Shown: positions 22,957 to 35,211, numbered from the stretch's first letter. The stretch is 64,000 bases of DNA from Macrobrachium rosenbergii (GCF_040412425.1 NC_089744.1:23303501-23367500); one strand, 5' to 3'. Numbers and translations: made by a program. The notes: generated from the sequence alone by a model not told the origin.

Positions 22957-23215
22957 AAATACAGAATTTAGGCCAAAGGCCAAGCGCTGGGACCTACGAG
23001 GTCAATCAGTGCTGAAACGGAAACTGACAGTAAGAAGGTCTGACAGGTTGCACTATGAATCAATTGTTAGGAGAGGGTGGAAAGTAAGATGGAAGAAAGA
23101 GAATATGAAAGGAGGTACGGTAAAAGGAACGAAAGGGGTTGCAGCTAAGAACCTTAAGTAATGCCTACAGTGCACCGCACGAGGTGCACTGACGGCACTA
23201 ACCCCCTACGGGATA
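22957..23215 (+). mobile_element. GRB interspersed repeat
   Basis: A nearly complete copy. It starts GAATTTAGGCCAAAGGCC and continues AAGCGCTGGGACCTACGAGG, ATGAATCAATTGTTAGGAGA and GGGTGGAAAGTAAGATGGAA. It ends with the small hairpin GTGCACCGCACGAGGTGCAC and CGGCACTAACCCCCTACGGG. There is no coding frame of the right kind, and no clear pol III boxes or tail, so its class is unknown. Confidence 0.88.
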
Positions 23216-23463
23216 AACAGCTATAAATTTGCCTCTCAAAAAACGCAAATGTTTATAGGAAAATATTAAAGATGAACTTGAAAATATTCTCGTCAAATCA
23301 CTGAAGGAGACTCATTCCTGAACAAGTTATAACATAGGAGATTTTGGCTACATTTCTTTGGGGGGAAATTAACCTTAAGAATTATCACAGCAGTTTCCTG
23401 AATAACCTCATATCCTCAACGCCTCTTAGTTTTACAGAGAAGGAGTAATTGGATTTGGCATAT

Positions 23464-23740
23464 AAAATCTAGGCCAAACGCCAACCGCTGAGACCTATGA
23501 GTTACATTAAGCGCTTTAATTTAAGGGAAATGGAGAGTAAAGGAGGGTTGACAGGTGTAACAGGAGGAAAGCCTCGCAGTAGCACTATGAATCAATTGTT
23601 AAGAAGGTAAAATTGAAAAGAAAGATAAATTGAACGGAGTTACAGTAGAAGGACTGAAAGGGGTTGCAGCAACTATGGGCCTAAAGAAGGCACACTTAAA
23701 GAACCATTATTTAAGTAAATGCCTACAGTGCACCGCGGGG
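23464..23740 (+). mobile_element. GRB repeat, degenerate
   Basis: TCTAGGCCAAACGCCAACCG to CCTACAGTGCACCGCGGGG. It is clearly diverged from the other copies and so probably older. Confidence 0.82.
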
Positions 23741-23937
23741 GGAGGGAAGAAGAAGAAGAAGGTAGCTGCTGAATAGCGTACGAGGCTATGCAAGAGAAAA
23801 GAGTACCTTACCTTTATGCTGCTTTATATTCAAGAAAGTATTTAGAGCGCCATTAGCATATTTTTCAGTTTAAAGCTTAATGCAGCCGGAGCAGGGAGCA
23901 ACAGTATTTTAAGCTGAAGTATTTTTCCGGCCGGAAA

Positions 23938-23941
<4 letters not shown>

Positions 23942-24001
<60 letters not shown>
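23942..24001. repeat. (GA)n microsatellite
   Basis: About 60 bp, uninterrupted. Confidence 0.97.
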
Positions 24002-24005
<4 letters not shown>

Positions 24006-24149
24006 CAACGAGGTACAAAAAAAAGGAAAAAACAAAAAAGAAACTTTAAAATACGGGGGGTAATTGAGGAGGACAGAATGGCTTCTGTAAGTAATTGCAA
24101 GCGTGCGTGGGTTAGCTGACTAACCTTAAGAGCGTGCCTCGAGAAAAAT

Positions 24150-24680
24150 ATAATGATAATATATTAAAGGGTGAAGGAACAGTTTTGAATAGAATGGTAT
24201 ATTGAATTTAGGCCAAGGGCCAAGCGCTGGGGCCTATGAGGTTCGAAAAAAAATAAAAATATATTAAAGGATGAAGGACCTGATTTTGAATAGAATAGAA
24301 GAGAATATTGAATTTAAGCGAAAGGCCAATCGCTGGGGCCTATGAGGTTCGGAAAAATATAATAATATATTAAAGGGTGAAGGAACTGTTTTGAAAAGAA
24401 CAGAAAATTGAATTTAGGCCAAAGGCCAAGCGCTGGGGGCCTATGAGGTCATTCAGTGCTGAAAGAGAAATTGACAGTAACAAGGTCAGAAAGGCGTAAC
24501 AGGAAGAAAACCTCGCAGTTGAACTATGAAACATCTGTTGGGAGAGGGTGGAAAGCAAGATGGAAGAAAAAGAATATGAATGGAGGTACAGTAAAAGGAA
24601 TGAAAGGGGTGGCAGCTAGGGGCCGAAGGGACGCTGCAAAGAACCTTCAGTGATGCCTACAATGCACCGCGTGAGAATAC
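24150..24680 (+). mobile_element. GRB repeat with its 5' end tandemly triplicated
   Basis: A ~103-bp unit made of ATATTAAAGGGTGAAGGAAC plus the first 50 bp of GRB (AATTTAGGCCAAGGGCCAAG, CGCTGGGGCCTATGAGGTTC) occurs at about 24160, 24262 and 24362. Only the third continues into the full GRB body, ending near CCTACAATGCACCGCG. Confidence 0.87.
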
Positions 24681-24882
24681 GATGCGTGAATATAGTTGAC
24701 TGATATTTCCACGGAAAAAAAAAACATCTAGAAAGTCATAGATCTATAAAAAAAAATTGCAAAGAAAAAGTCTCTTACATTGGTCCTGAGAGAAATGGCT
24801 GAAATAAATAAATAAATGTCTAAACAAATCAATAAATAAATCAATCAGACATACAACCCCAATTTGAGATGCCTAAAAACTG

Positions 24883-24883
<1 letters not shown>
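24681..24883. other. AT-rich spacer
   Basis: Contains AAATAAATAAATG and ATCAATAAATAAATC runs only. Confidence 0.4.
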
Positions 24884-24941
<58 letters not shown>

Positions 24942-25075
24942 CAGATAAACCCCTATTCATATGGAACAAGCCCACCAAAGGGGCCATTCATTTGAAATTC
25001 AAGCTTCCAAAGAATATGCTGTCCACTTGTAATAAGTTACAGAAGACAATTGGAAACACATAAGAGATCATGAAA
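24884..25075 (-). mobile_element. LINE-C tail with (TAA)n, minus strand
   Basis: An ATT array (24884-24938), then CAGCAGATAAACCCCTATTC, AAGCCCACCAAAGGGGCCAT and GAAATTCAAGCTTCC. The remaining UTR is short. Confidence 0.87.
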
Positions 25076-25232
25076 ATGCATACTTTAGCCATCCAATTCC
25101 GACCGATGTATACTTTCAATCCATTTGATTCCCCGATTGTATACTTTATTTATTACTAATTCAATTAAAAAACCGTCAATTCATTCATCAGTTCATTTAA
25201 GTTTTCGTTACCTTCTGGTATATGAACAAAGG

Positions 25233-25530
25233 GGGGTGGTGCCGTCAGTGCACAGCATGCGGTGCACTGTAGGCATTAATTAAGGTTCTTTGCAGCGTAC
25301 CTTCGTCCCCTAGCTGCAACCCCTTTCGTTCCTTTTACTGTACCTCCTTTCATATTCTCTTTCTGCCATCTTACTTTCCCCAACCCTCTCCTAACAATTG
25401 ATTCATAGTGCAACTGCTTTGAGGTTTTCCTCCTGTTACACCTTTCAAACCTTCAACTGTCAATTTCCGTTTCAGCGCTGAATGATCTCATAGGTCCCAG
25501 TGCTTGGTCTTTGGCCTTAATTCTACATTC
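25233..25530 (-). mobile_element. GRB repeat
   Basis: Reads from GGTGCCGTCAGTGCACAGCA through GTTCTTTGCAGCG, CCCTTTCGTTCCTTTTACTG and CTAACAATTGATTCATAGTG to GGCCTTAATTCTACATTC. Confidence 0.88.
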
Positions 25531-26564
<1,034 letters not shown>

Positions 26565-26855
26565 TATAGAATTTAGGCCAATGGCCAAGCGCTGGGACCT
26601 ATGAGGTCATTCAGCTCTGAAACGGAAATTGACAGTAAAAGGTTTGAAAGGTGTAACAGGGGGAAAACCTCAAAGCAATGGCTCTATGAATCAATTGTTA
26701 GGAGAGGGTGGAAAGTAAGATGTAATAAAGAGAATGGGAACGGAGGTACAGTAAAAGGAATGAAAGGAATTGCAGCTAGGTGCCGAAGGGACGCTGCATA
26801 GAACCTTACGTAATGCCTACAGTGCAGTGCCGTCAGTGCATTTTACTGCCGGCAT
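26565..26855 (+). mobile_element. GRB repeat
   Basis: ATAGAATTTAGGCCAATGGC to GCAGTGCCGTCAGTGCATTT. The 3' hairpin region is rearranged. Confidence 0.87.
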
Positions 26856-26942
26856 TCCCCTAGGCGTGTTTCTGAATCCCAACCCGTTTGATCAAACTTT
26901 CTGTTAATGACCCATATCTGCCCGAGTTTGGCAACGCGTCCC

Positions 26943-27250
26943 CCGTAGGGGGTTAGTGCCATCGGTGCACCTCATGCGGTGCACTGTAGGCATTACTAAA
27001 GGTTCTTTGCAGCGTGCCTTCGGCCCCTAGCTGCAACCCCTTTCGTTCCTTTTACTGTACCTCCTTGCATATTCTCTCTTGTATCTTACTTTCCTCAACC
27101 CTCTCCTAACAATTGATTCATAGTGCAACTGCTTTGAGGTTTCTCTCCTTTAGCACCTTTCAAACCTTTTACTGTCAATTTCCGTTTCGGTGCTGAATGA
27201 CCTCATAGGTCCCAGCGCTTGTGGCCTTTGGCCTAAATTCTTTATTCAAT
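26943..27250 (-). mobile_element. GRB repeat, full length
   Basis: CCCGTAGGGGGTTAGTGCCA, the hairpin GTGCACCTCATGCGGTGCAC, then the complete body to GGCCTAAATTCTTTATTCAA. It forms an inverted pair with the copy at 26565. Confidence 0.9.
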
Positions 27251-27713
27251 TCAATTGGAAACGCATCACGTCTAGAGAAGAAAAACAAGACTTGTCACCA
27301 TTTCTTGAAATGATTGTTAGCGTTGAAAGTGCCGAAATGGCGATTGGTAGTCTCCAAATTTTTAATGTACATGAAAATGTTATGTCTGTTCATTTATAGT
27401 TTTTAGATAAATGCCCCCACTTACGAGATGTTCCTGAGAACGTGGAATATTCCTGCTGGAATAGATGATATCGTTTATATCCCTTGCACGTGCATTCCAG
27501 TTCTCACTCACTGTATGTGATAAACAGTTCGACAGAATTCCCAAAGAGTGATAATCATAAGGAAGTTAGCGATGATAATAATAGTTATCATTCTCATGGA
27601 AGATTCATAATAACGGAGGTATTATTACACACACACACCCTAACATAATAAACATACACATTTCTGTTTTCACAAACACACACACACAAATCACGTTATT
27701 CTGGGTAATTTAC

Positions 27714-27715
<2 letters not shown>
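27251..27715. other. Intergenic sequence, nothing recognised
   Basis: Ends in CA-rich tracts (27640-27690). No coding evidence. Confidence 0.4.

Positions 27716-27716
<1 letters not shown>

Positions 27717-27791
<75 letters not shown>
27717..27791. repeat. (GA)n microsatellite
   Basis: About 75 bp. Confidence 0.97.
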
Positions 27792-27794
<3 letters not shown>

Positions 27795-28030
27795 TGTAAA
27801 CAATATTTGGAATGAACTAAACCTAAACCCTATAAGCAATATTTGGAATGAACTAAACCCTAAATATTCCTATTAAAAATTATACTTAAATCCCGAATTC
27901 TAACCATGAACAAAACGCAAACTGAAAAGCATTCTACACCTGGCAACTCTGCTGCGAATTTAAACCTACCGTACTTTACACTTTTATAGCAGTCGCTGTT
28001 GTTGTTCATCTCGATTAACGTCCATTGGAA

Positions 28031-28498
28031 GCTGCTGTATAGATCTCTGTTTTCACAAACACAAACACACACACACACACTTACACATGGGGAATACAGC
28101 TTGCTGTATATATCTGTTTACACATACACACACACAAACAGATAGACATGGGGAATACAGCTTACCGTATATGGATCCCTTTTTACAAAACACAAACTCA
28201 CACATTCACACAAACACACACTTACACCTACACAAAGCAGATACACATGGGGAATACAGCCTGCTGTATAGATCGCTGTTTTTACAAACACACACACACA
28301 CAAACATACACATCTCTGTTTTCACAAACACACTTACACAAAACAGATACACATCAGGAATACAGCTTGCTGTACAGATCTGGTTTCACAAACACACATA
28401 CACAAACACACATTGGGAATACAATCTCTGTTTTCACAAACACCCACACAGACACACTTACACAAAACAGATATACATGGGAGAATACAGCTAATCAA
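28031..28498. repeat. CA-rich minisatellite, about 6 variable units
   Basis: Units contain ACACATGGGGAATACAGCTT, GCTGTATAGATCTCTGTTTT and CACAAACACACACACA. Unit length varies because the internal (CA)n tract varies. Predicted proteins rich in THTHT are artefacts. Confidence 0.87.
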
Positions 28499-28619
28499 AA
28501 TTATGTTTGTGACCTTCTGTGCCTGTGGGCATATCGATTCATTCTGCGGTTTCAATAGCCGTTATGGATTACAAAAAAATGAATGAAAAATAGTGTCGGA
28601 ATTTGAATATTGATTGTTC

Positions 28620-28623
<4 letters not shown>

Positions 28624-28690
<67 letters not shown>
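28624..28690. repeat. (TC)n microsatellite
   Basis: About 67 bp. Confidence 0.97.
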
Positions 28691-28695
<5 letters not shown>

Positions 28696-28744
28696 AAGTT
28701 ATAATTCAATTCGCAAAGATACTTTATTGAATTGGGGTCAGGTT

Positions 28745-29110
28745 TGTGGATACAATGCCTGGGATACAAGGATTGGGATGCAAGCCTTTGGATACAACGC
28801 TTTGGACACAAGGCTTGGGATGCAAGCCTTTGGATACAATGCTTTGGATACAAGACTGGGATACAAGGCTTTGGATACATTGTTTTGGATACAATGTTTT
28901 GGATACAATGCTTGGGTCATACGGCTTGGGATACAAGTCTTAGGATACAATGCTTTGGATACAAGCCTTTAGACACAATGTTCCGGATACAATGCTTGGG
29001 ACATAAAGCTTGGGTTACAATACTTGGGATACAAGCCTTTGGATACACTGTCGTGTATAAAAGGCTTGGGATACAAGCCTATGGATACAAGGCTTGGGAC
29101 ACAAGGCTTT
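28745..29110 (+). repeat. 14-bp minisatellite array, GGATACAAGGCTTG type
   Basis: GATAC occurs at exact 14-bp steps (28749, 28763, 28777, 28791, 28805, 28819). There are about 26 units of GGATACAA(G/T)(G/C)C(T)TT(G). The unit has no stop in any frame, so proteins with a 14-residue period (such as GLGCKPLDTTLWTQ) appear in several frames. It is the reverse complement of the array at 30517-31830. Confidence 0.93.
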
Positions 29111-29275
29111 GTGAAACAACTCATTAGGGGAGGGTGGAAAGTAAGATGGAAGAATGAGAATACAAACGTATGTACAGTAAAATGAACGAAAGGGGTTGCA
29201 GCTAGAGTCGAAGGGACGCCGCAAAGATCCTTGAGTAATCCCTACATCGCATTGCGTGAGGTGCACTGACGGCAC
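29111..29275 (+). mobile_element. GRB repeat, 3' half
   Basis: Starts inside the family at ACTCATTAGGGGAGGGTGGA and ends GAGGTGCACTGACGGCACTA. It directly abuts the 14-bp array. Confidence 0.85.
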
Positions 29276-29572
29276 TACACCACAACAGGATTTCTTTTAG
29301 ATATATCCCACTAATGGTTCGTCCATTTGCTGAGTGAAATGTTTTACGAAGGATAAAAATAGTTAGTTAAAGTATAAGAACCATCAATTTCAGTCAGAAA
29401 TTTATATATACAAGGCAGGTAAAAATGACTAATTGGGAGAGCATGGATTTTTGACAAACTGGGCTTAAGCGAAGCAAATGATTGGCAAACTCTTTTGACT
29501 CTGTTTTATTTTTTAATTACTGAAGAGTCTATTTGAATATGAATGCTAAATACTTTCTGCCTGTAAACTGCT
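29276..29572. other. Intergenic sequence, nothing recognised
   Basis: No feature supported. Confidence 0.4.
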
Positions 29573-29599
29573 GAGAATTATTTGCCAGAATTTCCCAAA

Positions 29600-29975
29600 C
29601 ATTTCCAGTTGGCTGCCTTATAATTTGGCTTGGTTTTATTCTCCAACATTTACAGTATGTTGTCTTACAATTTGGCTTGGTTTTATTCTCCAACATTTAC
29701 AGTATGGTGTCTTACAATCTGGCTTGGTTTTATCTCCAACATTTACAGTATGTTGTCTTACAATTTGGCTTGGTTTTATTCTCCAACATTATTTTACAGT
29801 ATGTTGTCTTACAATTTTGTTTGGTTTTATTCTCCAACGTTTACAGTATGTTGTCTTACAATTTGGCTTGGTTTTATTCTCCAACATTTACAGTATGCTG
29901 TCTTACAATCTGGCTTGGTTTTATTCTCCAACATTTACAGTATGTTGCCTTACAATTTGACTTGGTTTTATTCTG
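29600..29975. repeat. 47-bp minisatellite, about 7.5 units
   Basis: Unit TACAATTTGGCTTGGTTTTA + TTCTCCAACATTTACAGTAT + GTTGTCT. Unit starts at 29619 and 29666 give 47 bp; one unit carries a short ATTT insertion (29791). Protein readings such as WLGFILQHLQY are artefacts. Confidence 0.92.
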
Positions 29976-30074
29976 ACTCATGACAAACTTGTAAAAATCG
30001 CCAACACTGGGTGTCGCTTGTTTCCAAGCTACCATTTCGCAATTCACAAATCTCAATTATACCCACATTTAAGG

Positions 30075-30240
30075 AGGTAGTAGTGCCGTCACTGCGTCTA
30101 CGTGGCTCACTGCAGACATTTCTAAACGGTGTTTGCAGCTTCCCTTCGGCCCGTAATGGCTGCACTCATTTTTTAGCCTTTTACTCTACCTCCATTCCAT
30201 CTTCCTTTCTTCAGTCTTGCTGTCTAAACTCACTACCCGT
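30075..30240 (-). mobile_element. GRB-like repeat, diverged
   Basis: GTAGTGCCGTCACTGCGTCT, CACTGCAGACATTTCTAAAC, GCAGCTTCCCTTCGGCCCGT and CTTTTACTCTACCTCCATTC follow the GRB 3'-to-5' order with many changes. Confidence 0.65.
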
Positions 30241-30516
30241 TTATTTTTTTTTTTTGTAAGTAGACCAAAAGGGTAGATTAACTTTTCTTACTATTTTCTC
30301 TACATCATAATTAACTTTTCTTACTATTTTTTCTACATTATAATTAATCTCAACATCTCCTAATAAAGAAAGAGACAGATAGGTAGGAGAGAGAGAGAGA
30401 GAAAGAGAGAGAAGTGGCCTTTTGTAACCATAAATCAACCTGAACGTGATGATTCAATAATCGTAACAGCTAAAAGGATAGAATAAGTGGAATGTTCGAA
30501 AGGCAATGCTTTTCAC

Positions 30517-31830
30517 TCTTGTATCCACTGCCTTGTATCCAAAGCCTTGTATCCCAGCCTTGTATCCAAAGTATTGTATCAAAGGCCTTGTACCCCAAGT
30601 CTTGTTTCTCAAGCATTGTATCCTAAGCCTTGTATCCCAAGCATTGAATTCCGAGCCTTGTATCCAAGGCCTTGCATCCCAAGTCTTGTAACCCAGTCAT
30701 TGTACCCCAAGTATTGTATCCGAAGCATTGCACACAAAGGTTTGTATCCCAAGCATTGTATCCTAAGTCTTGTATCCCAAGCATTGCATTTTAAGCCGTG
30801 TATCCAAGGCCTTGTATAGCAAGTCATGTATCACAAGCATTGTATCCCAAGTCTTGTATCCCAAGCACTGTATCAAAAAGCTTGTGTCCCAAGCTGCGTA
30901 TTCTATCCCGAGCCTTTTATCCCAAGTATTGTGTCCTAAGCCTTGTATTCCAAGCATTGAATTCCAAACCTTGTATCCAAAGCCTTGCATCCCAAGTCTT
31001 GTATCCCAATTTTTGTATCCCAAGCATTGCATTACGAGCCTTGTATCCAAAGCCTTATATCCCAAGCCTTGTAAACAAAGCATTAAATCCTAAGCCTTGT
31101 ATCCCAAGCCTTGCATCCAAAGCCTCGTAAACAAAGCATTGTAAGCTAAGCATTGTATCCTAAGCCTTATATCCCATGCAGTGTATCCTAAGCCTTATAT
31201 CCCATGCAGTGTATCCCAAGCCTTGTATCCTAAGCTTTGTATCCTAAGCCTTGTAAACAAAGCATTATATCCCAAGCCTTGTATCCCAAGCCTTGCATCC
31301 CAAGCATTGTATCCTAAGCCTTGTATCCCAAGCCATGGATCCAAAGCTTTGTGCCCCAAGCCCTGTATCCAAAGCATTGTATCGAAAGCCTTGTATGGCC
31401 CTTTATCCCAAGATTTGTATCCAAAGCTTTGTGTCCCAAGCCCTGAATCCAAAGCATTGTATCCGAAGCCTTGTGTGTCAATCCTTGTATCCCAAGCACT
31501 GTATCCTAAGCCTTGTATCCTAAACTCTGTACCCCAAGCCTTGTATACAAAACATTGTATACAAAGCATTATATCCACAGCCTTATATCCCAAGCCTTGT
31601 ATAAAAAGTATTGTATCCAAAAGCTTGAATACCTAAAGCCTTGTATCCCAAACCCTTTATCCAAAGCCTTGTATCCCATGTCTTGTATCCAAAGGCTTTT
31701 ATCCCAAGCCTTGTATCCAAAGCATTGTATCCAAAGCCTTGTATCCCAAGCCTTGTATCCAGGCTTTGTATACAAAAGCATTGTATCCAAACGCTTGTGC
31801 CCCAAGCCTTGTATCCAAAGGATTTTTCAA
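30517..31830 (-). repeat. 14-bp minisatellite array, CCTTGTATCCCAAG type, ~94 units
   Basis: A 1.3-kb array of CCTTGTATCC(C/A)AAG with frequent CATTGTATCC variants. Because 14 is not a multiple of 3 and the unit has no stop in any frame, every frame on both strands is open for long stretches with a 14-residue period (for example LYPKPCIPSLVSQA). It is not a gene. Orientation is opposite to the array at 28745-29110. Confidence 0.94.
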
Positions 31831-31895
31831 AGTCATATTCAGCGCCGAATGACCTCACAGGTCACCCAGCCTTGACCTAAATTTTGTATTCCAAT
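31831..31895 (-). mobile_element. GRB repeat, 5' fragment
   Basis: TCAGCGCCGAATGACCTCAC to CTTGACCTAAATTTTGTATT. As with the other 14-bp array (29111), the array ends at GRB sequence. Confidence 0.8.
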
Positions 31896-32399
31896 TCGAA
31901 TTCCTAAAAAGTAACGCTTTCAATCTGCTATACCAAAGTGCGTCTGCAAATGATTAAGCTTTCGTGAATACGAGAAGCAACCGAACAGGAATTCCTCTTC
32001 CGTACCGATTCCAAATCCCTTGGAATCGTGTCAAGGGAAACGCCTCTAGGGTATAGCTAAGCCCAGGGTGGGTATGGGCTAGGTTGGGATAGAGTTAGGA
32101 TGGCCCAGGGAAAATACGTCGCAAACTAGAATTTCAGATTTCAGTAGGCGAGACCCGCTATCCAATACGCTTATGTTATATGGCCCTAGGCACTACAGCG
32201 TTTAGCAGTTAAAGGTGGCATTTCCGCTACAGGAGCCTTCGTATAGTTTCTAAAAAATGTCGTACGTAGGAAATGTTTCTGAAATGTTTTACCAATCGAG
32301 GACTTGTGAGATATGCCAGGTGGGGCATTTTGCCTGTTACGTGGTCAAGTTAGTCTTATATAACTATTGCAGAGAACTATAGCTTATTCATTTATTTGA
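31896..32399. other. Single-copy intergenic sequence, nothing recognised
   Basis: Mixed composition with higher GC than neighbours (for example CCCAGGGTGGGTATGGGCTA). No open frame with coding character. Confidence 0.4.
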
Positions 32400-32406
32400 A
32401 CTGTGT

Positions 32407-32459
<53 letters not shown>

Positions 32460-32535
32460 GGTACATTGGGACAAATTACATCTTGATTCTCATCTTTGAC
32501 TTATTGCTGGGGAAGTACTGTACATTGAAAGTAAA

Positions 32536-32611
<76 letters not shown>

Positions 32612-32677
32612 ACATTGGAACAAATTTTATCTCTATTCCCAACTTTGGCTTCTGGGTAGGAAAGTACATTGAAAGTA

Positions 32678-32712
<35 letters not shown>
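32400..32712 (+). repeat. ~125-bp tandem units with (TC)n tracts
   Basis: TC tracts at 32410-32458, 32539-32608 and 32682-32712 are separated by spacers of the type TACATTGGAACAAATTTTAT..GGAAAGTACATTGAAAGTAAAT. The same unit occurs in reverse at 33149-33475. Confidence 0.9.
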
Positions 32713-32715
<3 letters not shown>

Positions 32716-33140
32716 TAAATCCCACATACTTAACCTCTCTCACTTCAGAAATAACCAGAGAATCCTTTACCAGAGTACCATCCGCCTCGAACTTCCACAA
32801 CTCTTTTTGTGACGGTCCTTTAAGGACTTCAAATGGCTGCCGGGGACTTTACGAGACCCCATATCTCAGAATTTGTTTTTCCTTGATGCCAGTGTCCCCT
32901 GTGATTGGGCCCCCTCCCCCCGTCTCCCCACGATGGGGGGAGGAGAGGAAATCCTTCCTCTCTGTCTTCATTATTCTCTCGACTGTGTTCCGGAGTCAAT
33001 TTACACATTTCCGGGACTCATTTTTTCTCTTATATTTTTTTTAGGTCAAGGAACCTGGGGGTTATGTTATTCTGTTAAAGATGACAGTATATAAATAGCT
33101 ATCTGTTTACGTACTGTGTGACCCTATTTTAGGCTGACTT

Positions 33141-33148
<8 letters not shown>
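32713..33148. other. Loop of a large inverted repeat, no gene recognised
   Basis: Single-copy sequence between the two inverted TC/GA arrays. The 73-codon plus frame at 32873 has no domain signal. Confidence 0.4.
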
Positions 33149-33183
<35 letters not shown>

Positions 33184-33248
33184 CTTTCCAATGTCCTTTG
33201 TTAACTTTAAAGTTGAGAATCGAATTGAAATTTGTCCCAGTGCACAGT

Positions 33249-33336
<88 letters not shown>

Positions 33337-33396
33337 TACTTTCCAATGTACTTTGTCAACTTTAAAACCAAGCTGATAATCAATTGAAATTTGCAC

Positions 33397-33475
<79 letters not shown>
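33149..33475 (-). repeat. Inverted partner array with (GA)n tracts
   Basis: GA tracts at 33149-33180, 33251-33333 and 33400-33475 with spacers TTTACTTTCCAATGTACTTT..GTTGAAATTTG, the reverse complement of the 32400-32712 units. The two arrays form a ~1.1-kb inverted structure. Confidence 0.9.
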
Positions 33476-33478
<3 letters not shown>

Positions 33479-33714
33479 ATAAGTTTTCTTTTAAGACAAC
33501 CAACCCCGTGAAGAAAATATCTATAGACACTGTGGTGGAATAAATTTCCAATGTTGCTATGCATAAATGATAACTATTTATCATGCATAAATGATAAATA
33601 TGCATAAATGATAACTATTTATCATTTATCATGTTCACGTTTTACATTTTCTTTGGCAGCAACTTTTTTTGCAGCCCGTGAAGCGAAACCCCAGGCTCTC
33701 ACCATAAAAAAAAC

Positions 33715-34015
33715 GTATATGGATAAAACCTACAATATTCCAGCTTCTCAGTTGTACTGTAGAGGCCTTTATTCTTCACACCACTGGACTGTGGAACAGC
33801 CTCCCTGACGATATCGTGCAATTGGAACCTCAAAATTTCAGCGGTATGTGCGACGGATTATACACGAAAACAATTCTTGTATTTTAATAATAATAATTAT
33901 TGTATTTTAATCATTTCTATCTATTCATTTATCTAATTTATTTTTACTTTTCTAATAACTGATCTTTTTGTATTTCCTATTACCTTCTGTTAGTCTTTGA
34001 TACGAACACCATAAA
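33715..34015 (+). mobile_element. LINE-C 3' end with RT C-terminus relic
   Basis: An open stretch reads AFILHTTGLWNSLPDDIVQL then EPQNFS (about 33755-33840). The LWNSLP motif is the usual C-terminal signature of Jockey/RTE-type reverse-transcriptase polyproteins. A UTR follows (TTTGTATTTCCTATTACCTT, GAACACCATAA) that matches the other LINE-C copies. The terminal GGAAGCTTGAATTTC tail is only partly present. Confidence 0.8.
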
Positions 34016-34049
34016 CGCTGAATTTTAATCGATACACCGGGATATTTAT

Positions 34050-34600
34050 TAGAAGGCTAATTAACAAGTACAATCAGGATTAAATACTACGATTTTTAAA
34101 AGAACATTCGAATTCTAAGGTGCGATAGAAATTTAACACCATGATTTCCACCAGCACATTCAAATTTAAAAATAAAATGAGGATTGAATACCACGATTTT
34201 AAGAAGCACACTCGAATTTTAAAGTACATTAAAGATTCAATACTGTAATTTTAACGAGCACATTGAAATATTAAAGTTTCATGATTTTAACAAGAACATA
34301 AAAATCTTGAAGTACAACAAACATTAACACTACGATTTTAACAAAAACATAAAAATTTTAAAGTACAATAATCATTAACACTATGATTTTGACAAGCACA
34401 TTCAAATTTAAAAGTGCTTTAAAGATTCAGGACCATGATTTTAACAAGCACATTCAAATTCAAAAGTACAATAAACATTAATATGATTTTAAGAAGCACA
34501 TTAAAATTTAAAAGTGCATTCAAGATTCAATACCACGATTTTAACAAGCACATTCAAATTTTCAAGTCCAGTAAGTATTGAAAACTAACCTTTATGTACC
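34050..34600. repeat. Degenerate ~50-60 bp tandem repeat, about 9-10 units
   Basis: The motif ACGATTTTAACAAGCACATT followed by CAAATTTTAAAGTACA and AAAGATTCAATACC recurs throughout. Units are diverged and of uneven length. Confidence 0.82.
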
Positions 34601-35209
34601 ATCGGAGATCTCACGATCCTGCAAAAATTGGAAACTTGTTGTGGAGAAGGAAACATCCCACAGCCTACTCTTGTTTTGTAACCTAGAAGAGAAATAAAGA
34701 AAGAAAAGGGATTAATGCTATACAGTCGCCAAAGTCATACATAATATTGATTACAAAAAGTATACATAATATTGATTAAAAAAAGTATTTGTTGCTGTCC
34801 ACAAATAACAGTAAGTTTAAGATATTCACATACGTTAAGATTGTCTGTGCATCCAAATGGGAAAAAATTAAGTTTAAAAATATCAATAACTAAGTTTAAT
34901 ATATCAATAAAGTATAATTAAGCTAGTAAGATACACAGGAAATAAAAGGTTTTATTTTCCGTTAAAACCTATCTTTTCTTATTCTAAGTATCTTAAGCTA
35001 GTAAGATACCTAACAGAACACAATGGCATTGTTTTTTTCTGACCAATTATAAAGAAAATTATATCACAGGGGCTTGAATGAGGATGTTCCTAAGTTGAAG
35101 AATGCTGGTATATTGCCTTAGCATTGTTTGTTTTGAATGACTTTATTCTAAATTTTGTTTTTCTCTATATTTTTTTTCTTTTGTAGATTTTCAGTTTGCC
35201 TTTTTTATT
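34601..35209. other. AT-rich intergenic sequence, nothing recognised
   Basis: Contains two short near-repeats (AAGCTAGTAAGATAC at 34920 and 34992) only. Confidence 0.4.
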
Positions 35210-35211
35210 TA

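Noticed and set aside
30517..31830. Large open frames on both strands encoding Tyr/Pro/Lys/Cys-rich repetitive proteins
   Set aside because: They follow from a stop-free 14-bp minisatellite unit; all frames are open at once, so no frame has coding support.
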